Source: JBBWZH01 sp035544115
GTDB lineage: Bacteria; Actinomycetota; Actinomycetes; Mycobacteriales; CADCTP01
Assembly (NCBI GenBank): GCA_963714145.1
Contig: OY970235.1
Span: forward strand, 1,178,001 to 1,242,000
Reading direction: 5' to 3'
DNA: 64,000 nucleotides
In this document: piece after piece, positions 8,254 to 16,602 of the stretch
How positions within the stretch are numbered: the first letter of the stretch is position 1
Layout of the letters: each line of letters opens with the position of its first letter
The notes under the pieces: model-generated
Database searches by the model: none
The model's input: the letters and a program-made list of their open reading frames with translations, nothing else
Told to the model about the DNA's origin: nothing
Program-made: the position numbers and the translations under genes

Positions 8254-11200
8254 TCAGCCGCCCACCGCGGCCGCCGGCTGACTGTCCACTTCGGACTCGC
8301 GCCGCCCGGTGCCGCCCGGCTCGGCGCGGCGGTCGAGTTCGGCCAGGCCGACCAGGTCGTCCGGCGGCGCGTCGGGCACCTCGGCGTCGAACCGGGACAG
8401 CGCCCGGGTCCGGGCCGACCCGCCGACCACGGCCGCGATCGCCAGCGCGAACAGCACGTACAGGGCGGCGATGCCGCGCCCGGGCCCGGTGCCGATCACG
8501 GCGCCGAGCGAGCCGGCCAGCGGACCGTGCTCGGCCACCAGCGGCCCGACCAGCCTGCTGCCGTACGGGCCGACCACGCCGAAGCCGAGCGGTAGCGTCG
8601 ACCAGGCGATCATCGTGTTGACCGCGATCACCCGGCCGTGGAACCGCTGCGGCACCTTGGTCTGGATGATCGTCCCGTAGATGCCGTTCACCAGGGCGAG
8701 GCAGAACGACATGCCGAGCGCCCCGGCGGCGACCAGCGGCACGGCCGGGCGCAGGCCGGTGACCAGGCAGCAGGCCGCCAGCGCGAGTGCGGCCAGCAGC
8801 ACGCCGGCCATCCGGCGCCGGCGCGGCCCGCCCCAGGCAGCCATCGTCAGGCCGCCGGCGACCGCGCCGGCGCCGGTGGCCACCGCGACCGTGCTGACCG
8901 CGCCGAGCCCGGCGAAGCCCAGCACCAGCGGCGAGAGCAGCAGGAACAGCGGCGAGAGGAACACGTTCAGCAGCACGAAGAAGAGCAGCATCGCGCGGAA
9001 CCCGGGCTGACCCAGCGCGTACCGGAAGCCGTTCGCGATCTCGGTGCCGACCGGCTCGCGGCGCCGCCGCCCCAGCGTGGCCGGGAACCGCACCAGCGCG
9101 GTGACCAGCACCGCCACCCCGTAGCTGAGCACGTCGAAGACCAGGATGCCGGTCAGCCCGACGGCGGCGAGCAGCCCCACGGCGGCCAGCGGCGCGAGGA
9201 ACCCGGCCAGCCCGAACGCGGTCTGCATGACCCCGTTTGCGTGCCCGAGGTAGCGCTTGGGCACCAGCTGCGGCACGGCCGAGAGGTACCCGAACCGCTG
9301 GAACGCCAGCGCCGCCGACAGCAGCGGGAGCAGCGCGTAGATGTGCCCCACCCGCAGCGTCCCGGTCACCGCGAGGACGAGCAGGACGGCCTGGGTCAGC
9401 CCGGCGGCGGCGTCCCCGGCGAGCATGATCTTCCGCCGGTCGTGCCGGTCGGCGATCGCCCCGGCCAGCGGCGCCAGCACGATCCCCGGTACCAGCCCGA
9501 GCACCGCCATCAGCCCGAGCCGGGCCAGCGAGCCGGTCTGCAGGTAGATCCACAGCGGCACCGCGAACTGGGTCAGCGCCGACCCGGTGATCGACACCAG
9601 TTGGCCGAGGGCGACGAGCAGGAACCGCCGCATGCTCGGGCGCACGCCGCCGGCCGGCATGGCCGCGGTGCGGGCGGGCAGCCGGCCGGCGGCGGGCGGC
9701 CCGTCCCGGCGCCGGCCGGACCGCGCCGCGGCCGGCGGCCCGAGCCCGGGCAGCTCGGTCACCGGGTCGGCCCCGGCTGTGCCCCCGGCTGGGCCCGCGG
9801 CGGTGCCCGCGGCCGTGCGGTCAGCGGTGCCCACGGCCCGCCGCTGGTACCGGCGTTCGATGCCGGCAGTCGAGCCGGACGCAGCCGTACCAGCCGTACC
9901 GGCGGTGCTGGGGCCGCCGGTCCGCGAGGCGGCGGCCGTGGTCGCGACCGCGTGCAGCCACCAGGTGGGGTCGGTGCCGTCGGCGCCGGCCCGGGCGGCG
10001 GCACCGAGCGCCGACGCGCTGCCGCTGGCCAGCGCCCGGTGGGTGCGGGTGATGATCTCGGCGAGTTCCGCGGCGCGGAACGACATGAAGTAGTGCCCGG
10101 CCTCGTCGAGCACGACCAGCCCGGCGGTGCCGGTGAGGAAGAGCCACTCGCGGTACCGCTCCGGGTAGTAGTCGGTGCCCGGGTCGCGCTCGCCGATCAC
10201 CGAGATCACCGGCGCGGCCAGCTTCGGCACCCCGGCGTCGAGCAGGGCGGTGTAGTACTCCTCGGCCCGCCGCGCGTCCGCGCGCATGACCTGGATGAGG
10301 AACCTCAGCTGGTCCGGGGCGAGGCCGCCGACGTCGGCGCCCATCGCGCGCAGCCAGTTCGCGTGCACCCGGTCGCCGCGGATCCGCTCCATCAGCCGCA
10401 GCCGCGCCAGCGGGCCGAGGAACCGGCCGCCGGGCCGGGCGAACGGGAAGATGCCGCCGAGGTAGACCGCCTCGACCCGGCGCCCGGCCGCCTCCAGCCG
10501 GCGCGCGATCTCCACCGCGAGTGCCGACCCCGGCCCGCAGTGGCCGTAGAGGACCAGCGGGCCGCTGACCCGGTCCAGCACCTCGGCCACACAGGCGGCG
10601 GCGGTCTGCTCGATCGGCTGCTGCTCCTCGGCCAGCCCGATGTCGTGCCCCGGCACCGCGACCGCGTACAGCGCGGCGGTCGCCGGCAGCGCGCCGGCCA
10701 GCGGCTGGAACACGACGGCGCTGGCCCCGCCGTACGGGACCGCCACGATCGAGAGCCGCCGGTCCGCGCCGGACCCGGCTGGGGTCAGCTCCTGCAGCAG
10801 TCGCCGGTCCCGCTCGGACTCGGGCAGCCCGACCAGCTCGGCCAGCCCGCGCACGGTCGGGTTGGTGAACAGGTCCACCACGCTGACCGGCGAGGTGCCC
10901 TCGGGCAGCGTCCGGCGCAGCCGGGCCACCGCCTGGGTGGCCAGCAGCGAGTGCCCGCCCAGCTCGAAGAAGTCGTCGTCCAGCCCGATCCGCTCCAGCT
11001 TCAGCACGGTGGCCAGCACGCCGGCGATCAGCTGCTGGGTCGGCGTCTCCGGCCGGACGTACCCGACCGTCACCGGCCGGTCGTCCGGCGCCGGCAGGGC
11101 CTGCCGATCCACCTTGCCGTGCGCCAGCCGGGGCAGCTCGTCCAGCCAGACGAACCGCGCCGGGATCAGGTGGTCCGGCAGCCGCTCGCCGAGGTACCGC

Positions 11201-14200
11201 CGCAGCTCGGCCGGCGACACGTCGCCAGCCGAGCCGCTGTCGCCGGCTCCGGCCCTGGGGTCGGTCGTCCCGCTGGCTCCGCCGCTGGCGGCGGCCCGGG
11301 CGCAGGGACCGGCTCTGTCGGCGGCGCCGTCGTCGGCGCTGGCGCCGGCCGGGTCGTCGGTCGTGCCGTCGGCTCCGGCGGTGTCGCCGGCTCTGTCGGC
11401 GGCGTCGTCGTCGGCGCTGGCGCCGGCCGGGTCGTCGGTCGTGGCGCCGGCTCCGGCGGTGTCGCCGGCCGGGCCGTCGGTCGTGCCGTCGGCTCCGGCG
11501 GTGTCGCCGGGAGTGGACCGTTCGAGGTAGGCGACCAGGCGCAGGCCGGTGCCGTCGTCGCGGGCGGTGACGACGGCCTGGGCGAGTGCCCGGGTGAGTG
11601 CCGGGTGGGTGGCCAGGGCGGCCTCGACCTCGCCCGGCTCGACCCGGTAGCCGCGGATCTTGACCTGCTGGTCGCGCCGGCCGAGGAACTCCAACTGCCC
11701 GTCCGGCCGCCAGCGGGCCAGGTCGCCGGTCCGGTAGAGACGCGCGCCGGGTGGCCCGTACGGATCGGGGACGAAGCGGTCGGCGGTCAGGCCCGGTTGG
11801 CCGAGGTAGCCGCGGGCCAGTCGGTCACCGCCGACGCACAGCTCGCCGGGGAGCCCGGGCGGCACCAGCCGCAGCCGGTCGTCCAGGACGTAGCAGGCGG
11901 TGTCCGGCAGCGGCCGGCCGATCGGCGTGCCGCCCGGGTCGACCGGCCCCGGGGCGACCTCGTAGGTGGTGACGCCGACCGTGGTCTCGGTCGGCCCGTA
12001 GTGGTTGACCACCCGGCACGACCCACCCGCGGCCCGCCCCGCACCGGCCAGTTCGGCGGCCCAGCCGTGCCCGGACGCCTCGCCGCCGAGCAGCAGCACC
12101 CGGTGCGGCAGCAGCTCGCCGGCCGGTACGTCGGCGGCCAATGCGGCCAGGTGCGTCGGGGTGAGCTTGAGGTAGTCCAGCCGCAGCCGGCGCACGGCCG
12201 CGGCAAGTTCGACGCCGGACGAGCGGCGGGGCAGCAGGTACAGGCAGCCGCCGGTACTCAGCGCCAGGTAGAGCATCGTGACGCCGAAGTCGTAGGAGAG
12301 CGACTGCAGCAGGCCGTAGCGCGCGCCCGGCTCGACCGCCAGCCGGCGGCGGATCCCGGCCAGGTAGCGCAGCACCTGCCGGTGCGCGACCGCCACGCCC
12401 TTGGGCCGGCCGGTCGACCCGGACGTGTAGATCACGTACGCGAGGTGGTCCGGGCCGGCCGCACCGGGCAGTGGCTCCTGCTGCCCGACGAGCCCGCTCC
12501 GGTCGGTCCGGTCGGCCAGGTCGGCCAGGTTGGGCCGGTGGGCCGGGTCGGGGTGGTTATCGTCGGCGTCCAGCAGGATCTCCGGGCCGGTGTAGCCGGG
12601 GATCCGGTCGCGTACCGCCGTGTCGGCCAGCAGCGCGCCGACACCCGCGTCGGCGACCAGGAAGCGCAGCCTCTCCGGTGGCTGCTCGGGGTCCAGCGGC
12701 AGGTAGGCGCCGCCGGCCTTCAGCACGCCGAGGATCGCCACCGCGGCGGCGGCCGGGGCCTCGACGCAGACCGCCACCCGGACGTCCGGGCCGACGCCGA
12801 GGCGGCACAGCCGGCGCGCGATCCGGGCGGCCCGCCGGTCCAGCTCGCCGTGGGTGAGTACGTCCGCCGCCGGGCCCGCACCGGCCACGATCGCCGGCGC
12901 GTCCGGGGTCGCGGCCGCCGCCCGACCCACCAGCCCGGCCAGCGTCCGGTCGGCCGGCTCGTCGCCGGCCTCGCCGAGCGACCAGCCCAACACCCGCTCC
13001 CGCTCGCCCGGCAGCAGCAGCGGCAGCTCCGACAGCCGCCGGCCGGGGTCCGCGAGGGCGGCCCGGGCGAACGCCTCGAACCGCTCGGCGAGCCGGGCGA
13101 CCGTCGCCGGGTCGAAGATGTCAGTGCGGTAGGTGAGCACGCCGAACAGCCGCCCGTCCGGCCCCTGCTGGCCGTGGAAGGCCAGGTCGACCCGGGTGTA
13201 CACGGTCGGCACCCCGCCCGGCTCGGCCGCCAGCCCAGCCCTCGGCCCGGCGCCCGGCTCGGCGTTCGGACCGCCCGGCTTGGCGCCCGGCTCGGCGTTC
13301 GGACCGCCCGGCTTGGCGCCCGGCTCGGCGTTCGGACCGCCCGGCTCGGCGCCCGGCCCGGCGCCCGGTCCGCCCGGCTCGGTGGTCGGCCCGGCGGCGG
13401 GAGCGGCCGGCGGGCCGTAGTTCTGCAGCGCGCAGGTGGTCTGGAACAGCGGCGTGCGGCTGACGTCCCGGGGCACCTTCAGTTCGGTGACCAGCTGCTC
13501 CAGCGGTACGTCCTGGTGCGTGAACGCGTCCAGCGCGGTCTCCCGGACCCGGGCCAGCAGCTCGCCGAACGTCGGGTCGCCGGCCAGCCGGGGCCGTAGC
13601 ACGACCGTGTTGACGAACAGCCCGACGACACCCTCCAGCTCCCGGTGTGAGCGGCCGGCGACCGGGGAGCCGACGCCGAAGTCGTCCTGCCCCGCGTACC
13701 GGGACAGCAGCGCCGACCAGGCCGCGACCAGCGCCATGAACAGGGTCGCGCCACCGGACCGGGCCAGCCCGGTCAGCCCGTCGACCAGGTCCGCGTCCCA
13801 CCAGAAGGTGTGTGCGGCCCCGTCGAAACGCATCTCGGCCGGGCGTGGCCGGTCGGCCGGCAGCTCCAGCGCCGGGAGCCCGGCCAGCTGCCCGCGCCAG
13901 TAGTCGACGTGCCGACCGTGTGCCGGGGTGGCCAGCCGGTCGCGCTGCCAGCAGGCGTAGTCGCCGTAGCCGACGGCCGGCTCGGGCAGCGGCGACGGCT
14001 GCCCGGCCGCGTACGCCCGGTGCAGCGTGAGCAGCTCGCGCCGGAGGATGTCGGTGGACCAGCCGTCGGAGACCGTGTGGTGGGCGGCGAGCAGCAGCAG
14101 TTGGTCGTCCGGGCCGGTGCGGACCAGCAGTGCGCGCAGCAGCGGGCCGGTGACCAGGTCGAACGGCACCGCCGCCGCGTCCGCGACGAGGCCCTGCGCC

Positions 14201-14616
14201 CAGTCGAGCCGCTCCGCCGCGGGTTCGTCGACCAGGTCGGCCGGTAGGTCCACGAACGGCACCGGGACCGGCGCCGGCTCGTCGATCACGACCACCGGCT
14301 GGCCGTCCGGATCGGTGCGGAACCGCATCCGCAGCGCCTCGTGCCGGCGGGCGATCTCGGTCACCGCCCGGCCCAGCGCCGGCCGGTCCAGCCGGCCGCG
14401 CAGCCGCAGCACCAGCGGGATCGTGTACGCGGCGGTGCCGGGCGCGAACTGCTCCATGAACCAGAGCCGTTCCTGCGCATTGGACAGCGGTGGCACGGCA
14501 CCGGCCGGCCGCACCGGCACGGCCGGTCCGGTCCGCCGGTTGGCCAGCCGGCGGGCCAGCAGTTCGCGCCGGGCAGCTGCGGCGTCGGCCGGCGTCCGGG
14601 CCGGTGCCTCGGTCAT
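8254..14616 (-). CDS. NRPS C-A-PCP-TE fused to an MFS exporter; Cys in the TE nucleophile position
   Basis: A 2120-aa protein and the last gene of the operon. A C domain (HHTVSDG near residue 177) is followed by an A domain (YTSGSTGRPKG near 727, NHYGPTE, YRTGDLARW), a PCP (GGHSL near 1222), a thioesterase about 1285-1530 with GHCGPG near 1358, and a 12-TM MFS domain about 1655-2060. Aligning the A domain by eye to GrsA gives pocket residues D-F-T-K-L-G-H-V-G, close to published Asp (DLTKVGHIGK) and Asn (DLTKLGEVGK) codes. The TE carries Cys where Ser is usual. Three repetitive linkers interrupt it: residues about 405-470, about 1030-1130 (between A9 and A10) and about 1535-1655. The fusion implies release and export by one polypeptide. 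ATG at 14616 has GAGGCGG upstream. Substrate assignment is inference. Confidence 0.93.
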   Translation of the reverse strand: MTEAPARTPADAAAARRELLARRLANRRTGPAVPVRPAGAVPPLSNAQERLWFMEQFAPGTAAYTIPLVLRLRGRLDRPALGRAVTEIARRHEALRMRFRTDPDGQPVVVIDEPAPVPVPFVDLPADLVDEPAAERLDWAQGLVADAAAVPFDLVTGPLLRALLVRTGPDDQLLLLAAHHTVSDGWSTDILRRELLTLHRAYAAGQPSPLPEPAVGYGDYACWQRDRLATPAHGRHVDYWRGQLAGLPALELPADRPRPAEMRFDGAAHTFWWDADLVDGLTGLARSGGATLFMALVAAWSALLSRYAGQDDFGVGSPVAGRSHRELEGVVGLFVNTVVLRPRLAGDPTFGELLARVRETALDAFTHQDVPLEQLVTELKVPRDVSRTPLFQTTCALQNYGPPAAPAAGPTTEPGGPGAGPGAEPGGPNAEPGAKPGGPNAEPGAKPGGPNAEPGAGPRAGLAAEPGGVPTVYTRVDLAFHGQQGPDGRLFGVLTYRTDIFDPATVARLAERFEAFARAALADPGRRLSELPLLLPGERERVLGWSLGEAGDEPADRTLAGLVGRAAAATPDAPAIVAGAGPAADVLTHGELDRRAARIARRLCRLGVGPDVRVAVCVEAPAAAAVAILGVLKAGGAYLPLDPEQPPERLRFLVADAGVGALLADTAVRDRIPGYTGPEILLDADDNHPDPAHRPNLADLADRTDRSGLVGQQEPLPGAAGPDHLAYVIYTSGSTGRPKGVAVAHRQVLRYLAGIRRRLAVEPGARYGLLQSLSYDFGVTMLYLALSTGGCLYLLPRRSSGVELAAAVRRLRLDYLKLTPTHLAALAADVPAGELLPHRVLLLGGEASGHGWAAELAGAGRAAGGSCRVVNHYGPTETTVGVTTYEVAPGPVDPGGTPIGRPLPDTACYVLDDRLRLVPPGLPGELCVGGDRLARGYLGQPGLTADRFVPDPYGPPGARLYRTGDLARWRPDGQLEFLGRRDQQVKIRGYRVEPGEVEAALATHPALTRALAQAVVTARDDGTGLRLVAYLERSTPGDTAGADGTTDGPAGDTAGAGATTDDPAGASADDDAADRAGDTAGADGTTDDPAGASADDGAADRAGPCARAAASGGASGTTDPRAGAGDSGSAGDVSPAELRRYLGERLPDHLIPARFVWLDELPRLAHGKVDRQALPAPDDRPVTVGYVRPETPTQQLIAGVLATVLKLERIGLDDDFFELGGHSLLATQAVARLRRTLPEGTSPVSVVDLFTNPTVRGLAELVGLPESERDRRLLQELTPAGSGADRRLSIVAVPYGGASAVVFQPLAGALPATAALYAVAVPGHDIGLAEEQQPIEQTAAACVAEVLDRVSGPLVLYGHCGPGSALAVEIARRLEAAGRRVEAVYLGGIFPFARPGGRFLGPLARLRLMERIRGDRVHANWLRAMGADVGGLAPDQLRFLIQVMRADARRAEEYYTALLDAGVPKLAAPVISVIGERDPGTDYYPERYREWLFLTGTAGLVVLDEAGHYFMSFRAAELAEIITRTHRALASGSASALGAAARAGADGTDPTWWLHAVATTAAASRTGGPSTAGTAGTAASGSTAGIERRYQRRAVGTADRTAAGTAAGPAGGTAGADPVTELPGLGPPAAARSGRRRDGPPAAGRLPARTAAMPAGGVRPSMRRFLLVALGQLVSITGSALTQFAVPLWIYLQTGSLARLGLMAVLGLVPGIVLAPLAGAIADRHDRRKIMLAGDAAAGLTQAVLLVLAVTGTLRVGHIYALLPLLSAALAFQRFGYLSAVPQLVPKRYLGHANGVMQTAFGLAGFLAPLAAVGLLAAVGLTGILVFDVLSYGVAVLVTALVRFPATLGRRRREPVGTEIANGFRYALGQPGFRAMLLFFVLLNVFLSPLFLLLSPLVLGFAGLGAVSTVAVATGAGAVAGGLTMAAWGGPRRRRMAGVLLAALALAACCLVTGLRPAVPLVAAGALGMSFCLALVNGIYGTIIQTKVPQRFHGRVIAVNTMIAWSTLPLGFGVVGPYGSRLVGPLVAEHGPLAGSLGAVIGTGPGRGIAALYVLFALAIAAVVGGSARTRALSRFDAEVPDAPPDDLVGLAELDRRAEPGGTGRRESEVDSQPAAAVGG

Positions 14617-14626
14617 CCCAGCCGCC

Positions 14627-16291
14627 TCAGCGCACCGGCGCCGGCGCGACGGGCGCGGCGTCCAGCCCCGCGCTGTCCAGGCCGGTGCCGTCCGGCCCCG
14701 TGCCGGCTAGCCCGGTGCGGTCCGGCCCGGTGCCCTCCGGGCCGGTGCCTCCGCGTCCGGTGCGGTCCGGCGCTGTCGTCCGGTCCGGCAGTGCGGTTCG
14801 GTCCGGTAGTGCGGTTCGGTCCGGCAGTGCGGTTCGGTCCGGCAGTGCGGTTCGGTCCGGTAGTGCGGTTCGGTCCGGCAGTGCGGTTCGGTCCGGCAGT
14901 GCGGTTCGGTCGAGCAGGGCGGCGAGGTCGGGCAGCGGTACGTCGCCGGTGGCGGCCGACACGACCAGCGCCTCCAGCGCGAGCAGGAACCGTTCGATGT
15001 CGGTGCCGGCCAGGTAGCGGGTGTCGGCGGTGAGCGCGAGCCCCAGGCCGCCGGGCTCGCCGGTCAGGTGCAGGCAGAACCGGCAGCTGAGCTGGTCGAG
15101 CTGGCGGATCCAGCGGAGCGTGCTGCCGGGCAGCGCGGCGGCGATCTCGCCCGGCGTGGGCAGCTCGCGGCCGGTGCCGGCGAGCTCGGCCGGGCGCTGG
15201 TCGTTGATGCAGCACTGCAGCCGCACCGGCACGCCCCGCGCCGCGCGGACCCGGCCGAGCATCTCCAGCCAGGCCGCCGGCTCGTACTCCGACCGCCGGT
15301 AGGTCCGCAGCGCCGCCTGCCAGGCGTCGGCGACCAGCCCGTCGAAGGTCGGCGCGGTGAGGTCCAGCACGAACAGGCCATCCTGGGCCAGCGGGCTGAC
15401 CAGCTCGAGCGTGTCGGCCCGGAACCGGTTGCTGACCGCCGGGTACATCGCGCAGACCCGGTGCCCGGTGAGCCCGCCGATCAGTGCTGACGCCGCCGCC
15501 ATCAGGACGGTCGTCGTGCTCGCCCCGGTCCGCGCCGAGACCAGCCGGCTGGCCGCGTCCAGGGCCGCCGAGATGAGCTGCGCGCCGCGCCACGGTGGGT
15601 CGGACGGGTCGCCGCTGGGCCGGCCGAACATGGTCGGCGGCACCCGGTGCAGCTCCGGCTCCCAGTACCGCGGCGCGGCCCGCCCGGCCTCCTGGCCGGC
15701 CGGCGTCTGCTGCCGGTGCGCCAGGTCCAGCGGCTGCGGCGGGGTGCCCGCGAGCTGCCCGCGTAGGAGCAGCAGCCGCAGGTCGCGGGCCGCCACGTCG
15801 GCGCCGTGCCCGTCCGCGGCGAGGTGGCAGAACACCAGCACGAGGTGGCTGACCGACGCGTCCGCGGCCGAGGTGACCAGCGCGACCCGTACCGGCCAGT
15901 CCCGGACGTAGTCGAACCGTTCCGTCAGCAGCCGGTCCTGGGTCCGCCGCGCGACCGCGGCCGCCTGGCCCGGCGCCGCCTCGATCACCTCGGCCACGAT
16001 CGTGCCGGACCGGGCCAGCACCTGGGTCGGATCGGCGCGCACCTCGGTCAGCCGGGTACGCAGCGACTCGTGCCGCTCGACCAGCCGGGCCACGGCGGCG
16101 ACCACGGCCGGCACCGGGAGCTGCCGGCCGCCGCGCGGCGCGGCCACGATCCGGCCGAAGTTGAAGTACGCGTCGTCCTCGCCGGTCGCCCGGATGGCGT
16201 GCCAGATCGACTGCTGCCCCCAGGTCAGCCCGGCGCTGCCGCCCCGGCTGCCGGCGAACTCGACCGCCGCACGGCCGGCCGGCCCGGTCAC
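14627..16291 (-). CDS. Stand-alone NRPS condensation-domain protein
   Basis: A 554-aa protein homologous over its length to C domains: LTWGQQSIWHAI at the start, WPVRVALVTS, then CHLAADG in the HHxxxDG position (second His and Asp kept). The GTG start at 16291 overlaps the stop of the upstream carrier-protein gene by 4 nt, so translation is coupled. The C-terminal 60 residues hold an 18-bp tandem repeat coding DRTALP units (nt about 14770-14915), probably disordered. It is a full-length paralogue of the protein at 48604. It may condense the aminoacyl group on the free carrier or on the neighbouring NRPS; another acyl-transfer role is possible. Confidence 0.85.
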   Translation of the reverse strand: MTGPAGRAAVEFAGSRGGSAGLTWGQQSIWHAIRATGEDDAYFNFGRIVAAPRGGRQLPVPAVVAAVARLVERHESLRTRLTEVRADPTQVLARSGTIVAEVIEAAPGQAAAVARRTQDRLLTERFDYVRDWPVRVALVTSAADASVSHLVLVFCHLAADGHGADVAARDLRLLLLRGQLAGTPPQPLDLAHRQQTPAGQEAGRAAPRYWEPELHRVPPTMFGRPSGDPSDPPWRGAQLISAALDAASRLVSARTGASTTTVLMAAASALIGGLTGHRVCAMYPAVSNRFRADTLELVSPLAQDGLFVLDLTAPTFDGLVADAWQAALRTYRRSEYEPAAWLEMLGRVRAARGVPVRLQCCINDQRPAELAGTGRELPTPGEIAAALPGSTLRWIRQLDQLSCRFCLHLTGEPGGLGLALTADTRYLAGTDIERFLLALEALVVSAATGDVPLPDLAALLDRTALPDRTALPDRTALPDRTALPDRTALPDRTALPDRTALPDRTTAPDRTGRGGTGPEGTGPDRTGLAGTGPDGTGLDSAGLDAAPVAPAPVR

Positions 16292-16602
16292 GCCGGCGCC
16301 CCGGGTAACCGCAGCAGCACCGCCAGGTGGTCGGCCAGAGCATCCACAGTGGACAGTGCCGCCGCGGCGCCGTCCAGGTCCAGCTGCACGCGGTACTCGC
16401 GCTCGAGCGCGTCGACCAGCCGCAGTTGGGCCAGCGAGCCGGCGCCGAGGCCGGCCAGGGTGCCGGTCCAGGCGGTCACCTCGGCCACGGTCACCTCGCC
16501 GTCGCAGGCGGCCACGAGCAGCGCCGCGAGCCGGGCCCGGACGCCGTCGCGGGTCAGCTGCGGCACCGGGTCGGCCGGCGCGGGGGTGGCGGTCGTGGCC
16601 AT
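16288..16602 (-). CDS. Free-standing peptidyl/acyl carrier protein
   Basis: A 104-aa protein. GLGAGSLAQLRLVDALEREY contains the Ser that would carry phosphopantetheine, in a GAGSL context instead of the NRPS-typical GGHSL, which is more ACP-like. The ATG shares a base with the NRPS stop upstream (TGATG), and its own stop overlaps the GTG of the C-domain protein (GTGA). Loading may be by the acyl-ligase at 19815 or by one of the A domains. It has no dedicated loading enzyme beside it, so the loaded group is unknown. Confidence 0.85.
   Translation of the reverse strand: MATTATPAPADPVPQLTRDGVRARLAALLVAACDGEVTVAEVTAWTGTLAGLGAGSLAQLRLVDALEREYRVQLDLDGAAAALSTVDALADHLAVLLRLPGAPA

Noticed and set aside
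8638..13599. 1600-codon open frame antisense to the NRPS-MFS gene
   Set aside because: Same composition artefact; the opposite strand has clear C-A-PCP-TE-MFS motifs.
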